A stretch of 63,363 nucleotides of DNA from Planktomarina sp. (GTDB lineage: Bacteria; Pseudomonadota; Alphaproteobacteria; Rhodobacterales; Rhodobacteraceae), in the NCBI GenBank assembly GCA_020629235.1, contig JAHDDS010000005.1, positions 18,098 through 81,460 on the forward strand, read 5' to 3'. Each line of letters starts with the position of its first letter. The stretch's first letter is position 1. The translations under genes and the position numbers were made by a program. The notes beneath the pieces were generated by a model, which was not told the origin of the DNA, ran no database searches, and saw nothing but the letters and a program-made list of their open reading frames with translations. Positions 53,528-62,482 of this stretch are shown piece after piece.

Positions 53528-54624
53528 TATCCGTCCTCCGTGTGCAGCAGCAAGCTTAGCGCCAATCCAAAGGCCACAATATTGGGAACCCAGGCGGCCA
53601 AAAGGGGGTTAATCTGACCGTTTTCCCCCAAAATCTGGCCGAAGTTTCGCGTGAAATAGAGACCAAAGCCCATCAACACTGCAAACAGCACCATCAACGA
53701 CGTTTGCTGCACCCGCGAATGGTGCACGGTGAACGCGGCCCCAATCAAAACGATGCCGGCCAAAAACACGGGCAGCGCCAATTCCATGTGCAGCCAAACG
53801 ATGTGGCGTTGGGCAGAAAAGCCCGCGTTTTCCAGCCGGTTGATGAAGGTGGGCAGTTGCCAGATCGGGATGGATGCAGGGGTGCCAAAACTGTCAGAGA
53901 TATGGTCGCGCGTCAGGTCTGTGGGTACCTTCAGGGTGGCTTCTTGCACCGCCCCGCGTTCGGGGTTGAACAACCGGTCCAGGGGCCATGTTTTGGCGTT
54001 GGACAATTGCCAGTATCCGCTTTGCAGGCTGGCGGTGGCGGATGTGGTGCGGTCGATGGCTTTGCCGTCCAGATCGAAGCTGTAAAGTGTTACGTCAAAC
54101 AGTTGCGTGCCGTCCAGATTGGCCCGTTTGGCGTGGATCACGGTTTGGCGTTCGCCGTCGCCTTGGCGCAACCAAAACCCCGTAGATGACACCGAAAGGG
54201 AGCTGACTTCGTCCCCGTTCAGGGCGGCGGCGCGGGCTTCGTATTCTTTTTCGGTGATGGCCACGATGGGGTTCAAAATACCCACTGCCAAGACCCCCAG
54301 GCTAAGGGCTGTGAACAGGGGCGGCAGGGTGCTGCGGAACGCCGATCGCCCCGCCGCGCGGGCCACCACCAGTTCGCTGCTGCGCGCCAATCCCAAGAAC
54401 AAAGCGATGGAGCTGAGAACCATGATCAGCGGCATAATCTGGTAATACCGCGCCGGGGCAGACAGGGCCACCAGGCCCACAATCCGGCCCATGCCCAAGT
54501 CTTGACCGCCGAATTTGCGCACCTGTTCCAGGAAATCCAGCAGCAAGATCAACGTCAGAAACGCCAAGCTGATCACCAGAAAGACAGAAATAAAGCGTCG
54601 CGCGAAATACAGGTTCAAGATCAT
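53527..54624 (-). CDS. lptG: LPS export permease LptG
   Basis: 365 residues: three N-terminal and three C-terminal membrane helices around a periplasmic beta-jellyroll (about 110-260). Starts ILNLYFARRFISVFLVISLAFLTLILLLDFLEQ. Start 54624 overlaps the lptF stop (ATGA), which supports it over the longer reading. It forms the LptB2FG complex with LptF. Confidence 0.95.
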   Translation of the reverse strand: MILNLYFARRFISVFLVISLAFLTLILLLDFLEQVRKFGGQDLGMGRIVGLVALSAPARYYQIMPLIMVLSSIALFLGLARSSELVVARAAGRSAFRSTLPPLFTALSLGVLAVGILNPIVAITEKEYEARAAALNGDEVSSLSVSSTGFWLRQGDGERQTVIHAKRANLDGTQLFDVTLYSFDLDGKAIDRTTSATASLQSGYWQLSNAKTWPLDRLFNPERGAVQEATLKVPTDLTRDHISDSFGTPASIPIWQLPTFINRLENAGFSAQRHIVWLHMELALPVFLAGIVLIGAAFTVHHSRVQQTSLMVLFAVLMGFGLYFTRNFGQILGENGQINPLLAAWVPNIVAFGLALSLLLHTEDG

Positions 54625-55724
54625 GCCAGCCCCTTCACCCGCCGCACCCAAACGCGGTCTTTGCGCATCAGATACAGCGTCCCCAAAAGAAGCCCCAGGG
54701 CCACGGGGGTGTACAACGCCCAAACCCGTCCGGGCTGTTCCAGAACAAAATCCGTGGCGGCACTTTCAAAGACCTTCACGATCACCAGCATGATGGTGGC
54801 CACAAAGACTTGGGGCCATATGCCAAAGCGGCTGAAGTTGGCGGACACCAGCACCGCAAACCCGATGAAGCCCGCCACCAAGGACAACAACGCAGCCAAG
54901 GTGCGGTTGTGCAATTCAAAGCTGACCAGGTCCGGGGCAAAGCTGTTGGCCTGGCCCCCCAGCAGATCGGGGCTGGTCCAGAAATCCACATTGTCGTTGC
55001 GCACCTTCGGCGGGCCCACCATGGCGCCCACGTCGAAGACAAAATCGTTGAAGCGGGTCACGGACAGTTGGTTGGTGGTGTCATTGGAAATCTGCACCAG
55101 CCCGTCGATCATCACCAATTTCGGGCCTGTGTCTGATTTGACCAAAAACGCCCGCCCCGCAGAATAGGTCAGGTGCTGCGCGGGATCGCGGGCATCGTCC
55201 AAAAAGACGTTCAGCAATTCGCCTTCGGGCGAAATGTCACGCAAGTAAAACGTGACCCCGTCGGTGGGGGACAAAAACTGGCCTTCCACCAGCAGCCGGG
55301 CGGTCAGGTTTTCGGCGACTTCGGCCTGGCGGATGTTCAGCTGTTCTTTGGCCACCGGCACGATCAGATGGGTCAGACCCATCATCAAAACCGACACGAT
55401 CACACCGAAGACCAGCACGGGTCGCGCCAACCGCCGGGCGCTGAACCCGGTGGCGTGAAACACCGCCAATTCGCTGTCGGTGGCCATGCGGTTGGTGACA
55501 TACACTGCCGCGGCGAAGGCGGCGATGGGGCTGACCGTGGCGATGATGGCGGGCAGGGTCATCAAGGTGAATTCTAAAAACACCAGGGCCGATTGGCCGT
55601 CCGAAATCAGCTGATCGAACAGCCGCACCGCCCGGTTGATCCAATAGACCAGCACCAAGATAAGGGCAAAGAAGCCGAAGGTGGCAAGCATTTGCCCCAA
55701 GATATAGCGATCAAGGCGTCCCAC
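54621..55724 (-). CDS. lptF: LPS export permease LptF
   Basis: 367 residues from GTG 55724, which has GGGGGGA upstream and gives the family start (V)GRLDRYILGQMLATFGFFALILVLVYWI. The longer reading from 55895 runs into the divergent promoter region. Six membrane helices with a periplasmic domain (GQFLSPTDGVTFYLRDISPEGELLNVFLDD). First gene of the lptF-lptG-lptD-surA-pdxA-rsmA block. Confidence 0.94.
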   Translation of the reverse strand: MGRLDRYILGQMLATFGFFALILVLVYWINRAVRLFDQLISDGQSALVFLEFTLMTLPAIIATVSPIAAFAAAVYVTNRMATDSELAVFHATGFSARRLARPVLVFGVIVSVLMMGLTHLIVPVAKEQLNIRQAEVAENLTARLLVEGQFLSPTDGVTFYLRDISPEGELLNVFLDDARDPAQHLTYSAGRAFLVKSDTGPKLVMIDGLVQISNDTTNQLSVTRFNDFVFDVGAMVGPPKVRNDNVDFWTSPDLLGGQANSFAPDLVSFELHNRTLAALLSLVAGFIGFAVLVSANFSRFGIWPQVFVATIMLVIVKVFESAATDFVLEQPGRVWALYTPVALGLLLGTLYLMRKDRVWVRRVKGLA

Positions 55725-55797
55725 TGTCCCCCCACGGCCCGCCAACAGGCAAGGTAACAAAGAATTAAACGATTCCGTGGGAAAGCTAAACTGCATT

Positions 55798-55815
55798 CTG
55801 GCCATTGGCGGCCAG
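55798..55815. promoter_or_regulatory. Inverted repeat in the lptF-pepA divergent region
   Basis: CTGGCC and GGCCAG, perfect over 6 bp, with a 6-base spacer, in the 136-base gap between lptF (minus) and pepA (plus). A possible operator shared by both promoters; neither promoter is clear. Confidence 0.35.
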
Positions 55816-55860
55816 GACCGATAGCACCTATGTCGTAGGTTCAACCAAAGGAGATACCCC

Positions 55861-57339
55861 ATGACAGAACTCGCCCAATTTGATGTGATCGCCACCGATT
55901 TGGATCAACTGGCAACCGTCGAAGGGGACCTGACTGTCGTGGTGGACGCAGAAGGGAAAATGGACCCCGCCGCACGACGCGTGAACCGGCTGACAAAGGG
56001 CGCCTTGGCGCGGTTTTTGGAAAGCAAGGCCTTCGCCGATCAAAAGCCGGGGGCGGCCAGCGCGTTGCGCTTTCCCGCCGGATTGGCGGCAACGGCGGTG
56101 ATCGTGTCCAAGCTGGACCGCAAATGCACCCCGGCAGAGGCGCGCGACGCGGGCGTTGCCATCGCCAAATCGGCAGGTGCCGCGCTGACGCTTCTGGCGG
56201 GCAATCATCCCAAAGCAGACGTGATCTGCGAAGGCATCGCGCTTCGGGCCTATGACTATCGCGACCAGAAAACGGGCGATGCGCCGGACCGGGCCAAAGT
56301 GACCGTGATGTGCAGCAAGCCCGACGATATCAGCGCTGATCTGGCCCCCCGATTGGCGGTGGCAGAAGGGGTGTTTTTCACCCGCGATCTGGTAAACGCC
56401 CCGGCGAACGTCTTGACCACCACCGAATTCGCCAACCAACTGACGGCCCTGTCCGATCTGGGCCTGCGGGTGGAAGTGTTGGAAGAAGACGATCTGGAAC
56501 GCCTGGGCATGCGCACGCTGTTGTCTGTGGGCCAAGGGTCCGACAGCCCGTCCAAAGTGGTGACGATGGAATGGCAGGGCGGCGGCGATGAAGCGCCGTT
56601 CGCCTTGGTGGGCAAGGGCGTGGTGTTCGACACGGGCGGCATTTCTTTGAAACCCGCAGGCGGCATGGAAGACATGACCATGGATATGGGCGGCGCGGGC
56701 GTTGTGGCCGGTGCCATGATGGCCATCGCGAAACGCAAAGCCAAAGCCAATGTCGTGGGCCTGGTGGGGCTGGTGGAAAACATGCCGTCGGGCAATGCCA
56801 CGCGTCCAGGCGACGTGGTGACATCCATGAAGGGCGACACCGTGGAAATCATCAACACCGACGCCGAAGGCCGTTTGGTGCTGGCAGACGTGCTGTGGTA
56901 CGCCCAAGAAAAGTTCAACCCATCAGGCATGATCGACCTGGCCACGCTGACGGGGGCCATCATCATCGGGCTGGGCCACGACAAAGCGGGCGTCTTTTCC
57001 AATGACGATGCCCTGGCCAATCAGTTCATCCGCTGCGCCGAAGACGAAGGCGAAGGGGCGTGGCGCATGCCACTGGGGGCCAGCTATGACAAACAGTTGG
57101 AAAGCCGCATTGCCGACATGAAAAACGTGGGCGGCCGTCCGGCCGGGTCCATCACAGCGGCGCAATTCCTGCAGCGGTTTGTCAAAGACGGCGTGCCTTG
57201 GGCGCATTTGGACATCGCCGGTGTGGCCAGCTTGAAGGGCGAAGGTGACTTTTCCCCCAAAGGGGCCACGGGCTGGGGGGTCCGTGCCCTGAACCGATTG
57301 GTGGCCGAACAGTACGAAGTGGGCGATGACACCGCGTGA
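55861..57339 (+). CDS. pepA: Leucyl aminopeptidase (M17)
   Basis: 492 residues. The M17 signature NTDAEGRLVLAD, and VGKGVVFDTGGISLKPAGGMEDMTMDMGGAGVV, supply the two-zinc site and catalytic residues. It removes N-terminal amino acids; in some bacteria PepA is also a DNA-binding regulator. AAGGAG precedes the ATG. It overlaps holC by four bases. Confidence 0.96.
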   Translation: MTELAQFDVIATDLDQLATVEGDLTVVVDAEGKMDPAARRVNRLTKGALARFLESKAFADQKPGAASALRFPAGLAATAVIVSKLDRKCTPAEARDAGVAIAKSAGAALTLLAGNHPKADVICEGIALRAYDYRDQKTGDAPDRAKVTVMCSKPDDISADLAPRLAVAEGVFFTRDLVNAPANVLTTTEFANQLTALSDLGLRVEVLEEDDLERLGMRTLLSVGQGSDSPSKVVTMEWQGGGDEAPFALVGKGVVFDTGGISLKPAGGMEDMTMDMGGAGVVAGAMMAIAKRKAKANVVGLVGLVENMPSGNATRPGDVVTSMKGDTVEIINTDAEGRLVLADVLWYAQEKFNPSGMIDLATLTGAIIIGLGHDKAGVFSNDDALANQFIRCAEDEGEGAWRMPLGASYDKQLESRIADMKNVGGRPAGSITAAQFLQRFVKDGVPWAHLDIAGVASLKGEGDFSPKGATGWGVRALNRLVAEQYEVGDDTA

Positions 57340-57797
57340 GTGAAGTTTTCTTTTACCACCTGACGCGCCAATCCGTGGACCAGGCGTTGCAGCCCCTGTT
57401 GACCAAATGCGGCCAACAGGGGTGGCGCGTGGCGGTGCAGGGGACGTCGGCCGATTATATGCAGTGGTTGGACGACAAGCTGTGGCTTGGCCCGGACGAT
57501 GGATTTTTGGCCCATGGGCTGAAAGGGGGCGCGCACGATGCCCACCAGCCGGTGCTGTTGTCGGACACGCCCTTGGGCGAAGGCTTCGATTGCCTGATCA
57601 GCGTCGACATGGCTGAAGTGCCCGCCGATGCTGTGGCCCGCCACAAACGGGTCTGCATCTTGTTTGACGCATCCGACGATGCAGCGATGGCCGTGGCCCG
57701 GGGCCAATGGGCGCGCCTGACCGACGCGGGCTGCGTGGCCAAATACTGGTCAGAAGAAAGCGGGCGGTGGGAATTGAAGGTGGAAAAGAACACCTGA
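57336..57797 (+). CDS. holC: DNA polymerase III chi subunit
   Basis: 153 residues. FFYHLTRQSVDQALQPLLTKCGQQGWRVAVQGTS and WLDDKLWLGPDDGFLAHGLKGG...QPVLLSD are the HolC pattern. It links the clamp loader to single-strand binding protein. It follows pepA, a pairing seen in many proteobacteria, and converges on the protease gene. Confidence 0.95.
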   Translation: MSEVFFYHLTRQSVDQALQPLLTKCGQQGWRVAVQGTSADYMQWLDDKLWLGPDDGFLAHGLKGGAHDAHQPVLLSDTPLGEGFDCLISVDMAEVPADAVARHKRVCILFDASDDAAMAVARGQWARLTDAGCVAKYWSEESGRWELKVEKNT

Positions 57798-57807
57798 TCC
57801 CAGGACG

Positions 57808-58398
57808 TTACCGGCGCAGCGTCAACTGGTCCTGGCCGATTTCGATGCTGTCGAACCGCCCCAGATACGTCATGCCCAGCAAAGACCCGAACATGGGCCC
57901 GCCGTTCACGCTGGCCAAAACGTTGCGATCGGTGAATTCCCCCAGTTTCACCACGTCCAAGGTGGTGCGGGCGATGGCCACTTGCCCGTTGGCGGTGTTG
58001 GCGCGGCCCAAAAATGCCAAGCGGTCCACGTCGATGCCCACCCGGGCGGCATCTTCCTTGGTTAACACCAAGTCGGTGGCCCCTGTATCCACCAAAAATT
58101 CGATGTCTTGCCCGTTGATTTCCACTGTCAGGTAAAAATGCCCGTCGCGTTGGCGTTGCACGGTGATTTCAGTGTCGGACACTTGGGCGGTTTTGCCCAT
58201 CAGCTGGTCCTCTAGCTGTTCCCACATGCCGTAAATCGCCACTGCGCCCAGGAAGATCATCGCCCACACCAACGCCGACTGCAGGGTCTGGCCCAGGTTC
58301 ATGCGGTTGTAGAAAAAGAACGACCCGGCGATGGCGATCAACAGCACAAGGGGATAGAGGACGGTGCCGGTCCCGGCCAGGTCTTCGAAATTTTCCAT
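57808..58398 (-). CDS. Membrane-anchored retropepsin-like aspartic protease (TIGR02281 type)
   Basis: 196 residues. Two membrane helices (about 13-30 and 41-57) precede a single retropepsin domain: DIEFLVDTGATDLVLTKEDA carries catalytic Asp104, then NVLASVNGGPMFGSLLGMTYLGRFDSIEI. One active-site Asp implies a dimer, as in retroviral proteases. It follows marC by 21 bases. The natural substrate is unknown. Confidence 0.93.
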   Translation of the reverse strand: MENFEDLAGTGTVLYPLVLLIAIAGSFFFYNRMNLGQTLQSALVWAMIFLGAVAIYGMWEQLEDQLMGKTAQVSDTEITVQRQRDGHFYLTVEINGQDIEFLVDTGATDLVLTKEDAARVGIDVDRLAFLGRANTANGQVAIARTTLDVVKLGEFTDRNVLASVNGGPMFGSLLGMTYLGRFDSIEIGQDQLTLRR

Positions 58399-58419
58399 GC
58401 GTCAGATATGGGTGCAGGG

Positions 58420-59043
58420 TTACCCGCTGGCAAGGCCAAAGCCGCGCAACCCGTCCAAGACAAACTGCACCGCCAAAGCGGCCAGCAACATCCCAAACAG
58501 CCGGGTCAACACCACGATGCCGGTTTGACCGATCAGCCGTTCCAAAAAGCCGCCCAACAGGAACAGGGCGGCCACCACCGCCACAACGCTGACCATCACA
58601 GCAACCACCAGGGCGCTGGCCAAGATATCGCCCTGCACGTCGCCCATCAAAAGGATGATGGACGCAATGGCCCCAGGCCCTGCAATCAACGGAATGGCCA
58701 AAGGAAATACGGAAGGGTCATCGGCGGGGTCTTCACTGCGCCCTTGGCGGCGCTTGGTGCGAAATTCAAACAGCATTTCCAAGGCTGTCAGGAACAACAA
58801 CAGCCCGCCCGCAATGCGAAACGCGGGCATCGAAATTCCCAGAAAACCCAAGACGGCTTCCCCAGACAGGGCAAACAGCAACAGCACGGCGGCAGCGATC
58901 AGGCACGACCGCACCGCGACAGCCCGGCGCTTGGCGGGCGACATGCCCTGGGTCAGGGCCACAAAAATGGGGGTCATACCAATGGGGTCGATCACCACGA
59001 ACAGCGTGGCAAAGGCGGAAATCAAAAAGGCAGTGTCGATCAT
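58420..59043 (-). CDS. MarC family integral membrane protein
   Basis: 207 residues with six predicted membrane helices. LISAFATLFVVIDPIGMTPIFVALTQG and AIPLIAGPGAIASIILL are MarC/NAAT signatures. Start 59043 overlaps the ABC-F stop by four bases, so translation is likely coupled. Function is unresolved in this family. Confidence 0.92.
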   Translation of the reverse strand: MIDTAFLISAFATLFVVIDPIGMTPIFVALTQGMSPAKRRAVAVRSCLIAAAVLLLFALSGEAVLGFLGISMPAFRIAGGLLLFLTALEMLFEFRTKRRQGRSEDPADDPSVFPLAIPLIAGPGAIASIILLMGDVQGDILASALVVAVMVSVVAVVAALFLLGGFLERLIGQTGIVVLTRLFGMLLAALAVQFVLDGLRGFGLASG

Positions 59044-60908
59044 ATGTGCCCTTCCAGGGTTTCCAATGCTTCGCCGGCGGACAACCACAACGCTTCTGCG
59101 CGCATCAGGGCCTCCTCCACTTCGGCGTATTTGGCTTGCCAGGTTTCGCGTTCGCCGCGCCGTGCATCTTCATAGATGTCTGGGTCCGCCAGTTTCTTTT
59201 GAAGTTTTTCAGACATTTCCGTCAACTTCTCTAACCGCGCTTCACATTTGCGCACATCTGCCCGTGCGGCCAGGATCTGGTCGCGGCTGGGTTTGGGGGC
59301 CTTGGGCGTCGCGTCGGTCTTTGCCTTCGCTTTGCCTTTGCTGGCCCCCTTGCCAGACGTTTCCAAAATCAACGCGCGATAGCTGGTCAAATCTTCCTCA
59401 AACGGGCGGACCGCGCCGTCTTTCACCAACCACAGCCGGTCGGCCACCAGGGACAGAATGTGTTCGTCGTGGCTGACCAGGATCACCGCCCCTTCAAAGG
59501 TGTTCAAGGCTGCCACCAAGGCTTCGCGGCTTTCCATATCCAAGTGGTTGGTGGGTTCGTCCAAAATCAGCAGATGCGGCGCGTCCAACGTGGCCAGCAG
59601 CAACGACAACCGCGCCTTTTGCCCGCCAGACAGTTTGCCCACCACCACGTCCGCTTGGTCTGCCCCCAGACCGAAGCCCGCCAGCTTCGCGCGCAGGTCC
59701 TTTGGGGCCGTGCTTGGGCGTTCGGCCTGCAAATGTTCCAGGGGCGTTTGATCGGCGTGCAGGTCATCCAATTGGTGCTGCGCAAAATACCCGATCTTCA
59801 GCTTCTTGGCCGTCACCATGCGGCCTTCCATCGCGGCCAGGCGGCCCGAAATCAGCTTGGTTAACGTGGATTTGCCTTCGCCGTTCTTGCCCAGCAAAGC
59901 GATCCGGTCGTCCTGGTCGATCCGCAGGTTCAGCTTGCGCAGCACCGGCGCATCCCCGTACCCCACAGCCCCGTTTTCGATGTTGACGATGGGCGGGGAC
60001 AAGGGCCCGGGTTGGGGAAACGTGAAGCGGCGCTTGGCGGTTTCTTCGGGCGGGGTGATGATTTCCATCTTTTCCAAGGCCTTAACCCGCGATTGGGCCT
60101 GCTTGGCTTTGGTGGCTTTGGCCTTGAACCGCCGCACGAAACTTTCCAAATGGGCGCGCTGGTCGGCCTGCTTTTTCGCCGCTGCCGCCTGCACGGCCCG
60201 CTGGGCCACGCGGGCTTTGGCAAAATCATCGTACCCGCCTGTGTACAGCTTCAGCTGCTTGGCTTCCAAATGCAGGATGGACCCCACCGCCCGGTTCAAA
60301 AGCCCCCGGTCGTGGGAAATGATCAAAACCGTGTGGGGATACCGCGCAAGATAGCTTTCCAGCCAAACCGCGCCTTCCAAATCAAGATAGTTGGTCGGTT
60401 CGTCCAGCAACAAAAGATCGGGCGCGGAAAACAAAACCGCCGCCAGGGCCACACGCATGCGCCAGCCGCCCGAAAAATCTGAACACGGCCGGGCCTGGGC
60501 TGCACTGTCAAAGCCAAGCCCCTTCAAAATTGTGGCCGCCCGCGCTTCGGCAGACCACGCATCAATGTCCGCCAACCGGGCCTGGACGTCTGCGATGCGG
60601 GCCGGATCGGTGGATGTGTCGGCCAGCAAGGCGGCGCGTTCTGTGTCGGCCTCTAACACCGTGTCCAAAAGCGACGTGGCAGAGGCGGGAACTTCCTGCG
60701 CCACACCACCGATACGGGCGCGATTGGGCAGCGTGATGGTCCCGCTTTCCAAGGGCATTTCTTCGCGGATCAGTTTGAACAGCGTGGTTTTGCCCGCGCC
60801 GTTTGGCCCCACAAAGCCCACCTTGTGGCCCGCCGGAATGGTGGCGGATGCCCCTTCAAACAACCGACGGCCGTCGATGGCAAATGTGATGTCTTCAATG
60901 CGCAGCAT
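59040..60908 (-). CDS. ABC-F family ribosome-associated ATPase (Uup/YheS-like)
   Basis: 622 residues with two nucleotide-binding domains and no membrane part. Walker A motifs GPNGAGKT and GKNGEGKS, signatures FSGGWRMRVALA and LSGGQKARLSLL, and Walker B ...LLLDEPTN / LILDEPTN. A C-terminal coiled-coil tail (VRKCEARLEKLTEMSEKLQKKL). ABC-F proteins act on the ribosome E site. ATG 60908 is chosen over GTG 60914 for its spacing from AAGG. Confidence 0.93.
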   Translation of the reverse strand: MLRIEDITFAIDGRRLFEGASATIPAGHKVGFVGPNGAGKTTLFKLIREEMPLESGTITLPNRARIGGVAQEVPASATSLLDTVLEADTERAALLADTSTDPARIADVQARLADIDAWSAEARAATILKGLGFDSAAQARPCSDFSGGWRMRVALAAVLFSAPDLLLLDEPTNYLDLEGAVWLESYLARYPHTVLIISHDRGLLNRAVGSILHLEAKQLKLYTGGYDDFAKARVAQRAVQAAAAKKQADQRAHLESFVRRFKAKATKAKQAQSRVKALEKMEIITPPEETAKRRFTFPQPGPLSPPIVNIENGAVGYGDAPVLRKLNLRIDQDDRIALLGKNGEGKSTLTKLISGRLAAMEGRMVTAKKLKIGYFAQHQLDDLHADQTPLEHLQAERPSTAPKDLRAKLAGFGLGADQADVVVGKLSGGQKARLSLLLATLDAPHLLILDEPTNHLDMESREALVAALNTFEGAVILVSHDEHILSLVADRLWLVKDGAVRPFEEDLTSYRALILETSGKGASKGKAKAKTDATPKAPKPSRDQILAARADVRKCEARLEKLTEMSEKLQKKLADPDIYEDARRGERETWQAKYAEVEEALMRAEALWLSAGEALETLEGHI

Positions 60909-60921
60909 GGACACGCCTTAA

Positions 60922-60940
60922 CCCTTGTGTGGAACAAGGG
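60922..60940. promoter_or_regulatory. Inverted repeat just before the ABC-F gene
   Basis: CCCTTGT and ACAAGGG, 7 bp, around GTGGA, 14 bases before the ABC-F start. As RNA it would form a hairpin close to the ribosome site. Confidence 0.45.
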
Positions 60941-61016
60941 GAAGGTCTGCATTTCTTCGGTTTGTTTTGGTGGTCCCGTCGTTGCATACTGCGACCTGAA
61001 AATGCGAGGCGGGCCG

Positions 61017-61328
61017 ATGATCGAACACTGTGTTTTTTGCAATCTGAAAAGCGACGTACCTTTTGAACGCTTTTGGGATTTGGCCTGCGAACTTGAAAAA
61101 CTTGCGATGACGTTGCCGGGCGTTTTGGGCTTCACCAAGGGCAAAAATCTGGACGTTGAGCGCAAAAGCCAGGACTTTCCCGTGGGCTTCATCGTTCGCT
61201 TCGACACAATGGCGGCCCTGCAAGGATATGCGGACCACCCTGATCACAAACGATTGGGGGCGGCACTGTGCGAATTATGTGTTGGCGGGGCTGACGGAAT
61301 TGTTGTGTTTGATCTGAAGTCAGATTGA
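61017..61328 (+). CDS. Dabb (stress-response alpha/beta barrel) family protein
   Basis: 103 residues. [48 protein letters not shown] and [24 protein letters not shown] match the Dabb ferredoxin-like domain. Start 61017 is chosen from the family N-terminus; the longer reading is antisense to the ABC-F leader. Function unknown. Confidence 0.85.
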   Translation: MIEHCVFCNLKSDVPFERFWDLACELEKLAMTLPGVLGFTKGKNLDVERKSQDFPVGFIVRFDTMAALQGYADHPDHKRLGAALCELCVGGADGIVVFDLKSD

Positions 61329-61402
61329 CAGGATTGCTTCGCGTCTTTTCAACCCCGATCACCCATGCTAACGCGCCGCCAGGACTTATATCGGAGGCCA
61401 CA

Positions 61403-61825
61403 ATGGCACTGGAACGCACATTCTCTATCATCAAACCTGACGCCACCAAGCGCGACTTGACTGGCAAGATCGTTGCCAAATTCGAAGAGGCGGGCCTGCG
61501 CGTGGTTGCGTCCAAGCGCATTCACCTGACCAAAGCCCAGGCGGGTGAATTTTACGCTGTCCACAAAGAACGCCCGTTCTATGACGAACTGTGTGAATTC
61601 ATGGCATCTGCCCCCATCGTGGCGCAGGTTCTGGAAGGCGAAAATGCCATCGCGAAAAACCGCGAAGTCATGGGCGCCACCAACCCCGCAGACGCAGCGC
61701 CCGGCACCATCCGCGCCGAATTCGCCGAAAGCGTCGGTGAAAATTCGGTCCACGGGTCGGACGCGCCAGAAACGGCAGCGGTTGAAATCGCTTATTTCTT
61801 CTCCGGTTTGGAATTGGTGGGCTGA
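61403..61825 (+). CDS. ndk: Nucleoside diphosphate kinase
   Basis: 140 residues, the standard length. The phospho-acceptor His117 lies in [12 protein letters not shown], and [16 protein letters not shown] opens the protein. It balances NTP pools by transferring phosphate among nucleotides. GGAGG precedes ATG 61403. A good terminator follows. Confidence 0.97.
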   Translation: MALERTFSIIKPDATKRDLTGKIVAKFEEAGLRVVASKRIHLTKAQAGEFYAVHKERPFYDELCEFMASAPIVAQVLEGENAIAKNREVMGATNPADAAPGTIRAEFAESVGENSVHGSDAPETAAVEIAYFFSGLELVG

Positions 61826-61850
61826 TCCACCGCAAGGTCTGCAAAATTTA

Positions 61851-61882
61851 AGGCCGCGCCTTCGGGGGCGGCCTTTTCTTTT
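61851..61882 (+). terminator. Terminator of ndk
   Basis: AGGCCGC and GCGGCCT form the main stem, with inner CC/GG pairs, followed by TTTTCTTTT. Confidence 0.85.
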
Positions 61883-61916
61883 GGGCCACTGGGGCGGGGG
61901 CCATGGACCGCACCGA

Positions 61917-62243
61917 TCAGCGCCGCGCGCCTGTGCCGATGGTGTTCAGGATTTTCTCAAGCCCCTGATCCCCTTGGGGTTTATTTTCCGCCACCAACAG
62001 GTCGAATTTTACGCGAAGGTCGTCCTTTTCGCGGCCCTTGCAATCGTTCCAGGGCCGCCCTTGCAGCCCCATGTGGATCACATAGTACCCGATGAAATGG
62101 GGCCTGTGGCCCGCGCGCAAAAGTGTGGCATAGGCGGCATCGGCCCCCATATCGCGCAACTGTTCCGCGCTGGTGATCCCGGCGTTTTCAAAGGCCACCT
62201 CCATCGCGGGGCCAAGGTTGCGGACAGAGGATATTTTCGCCAA
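61917..62243 (-). CDS. TfoX C-terminal domain protein
   Basis: 108 residues from a TTG at 62243. ISSVRNLGPAMEVAFENAGITSAEQLRDMGADAAYATLLRAGHRPHFIGYYVIHMGLQGRPWNDC is the TfoX/Sxy C-terminal domain, alone and without the N-terminal domain. Related TfoX proteins regulate competence, but single-domain forms are of unknown role. The frame continues upstream through one TGA into a 29-codon ORF (62256-62345), so the true start is open. Confidence 0.82.
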   Translation of the reverse strand: MAKISSVRNLGPAMEVAFENAGITSAEQLRDMGADAAYATLLRAGHRPHFIGYYVIHMGLQGRPWNDCKGREKDDLRVKFDLLVAENKPQGDQGLEKILNTIGTGARR

Positions 62244-62255
62244 GGCGCCGCAGCG

Positions 62256-62345
62256 TCAGATGGACGCCCAGTCTGTAAAACGCTGCACCGGTTTGGGTGG
62301 CGTTTGAATCGGCTGTTTCGGTTGTGGTGTTTGAAGTTTGCTCAT
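62256..62345 (-). CDS. 29-codon ORF in frame upstream of the TfoX-C gene
   Basis: It starts ATG AGC with a strong AAGGAGAG seven bases before it, ends at TGA, and is in the same frame as the TfoX-C gene, 12 bases upstream. The peptide is Pro/Gln/Lys-rich (MSKLQTPQPKQP...) and ends in FTDWASI. It may be a leader peptide whose translation feeds the TTG start, or the start of a longer TfoX gene broken by one stop. No match is recognised. Confidence 0.5.
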   Translation of the reverse strand: MSKLQTPQPKQPIQTPPKPVQRFTDWASI

Positions 62346-62482
62346 TGTCACTCTCCTTTTGTCCACCCCAACGGCCAGGATGGGGGCGCATTGCGTCAAA
62401 AGGTGGGCAAAAGCTGGTGAATTTCAGGGTTTTCTGTCGCGGGTGTGACGGGTCGTGAAGCCGCCCCACAGCACCCTGGGCG

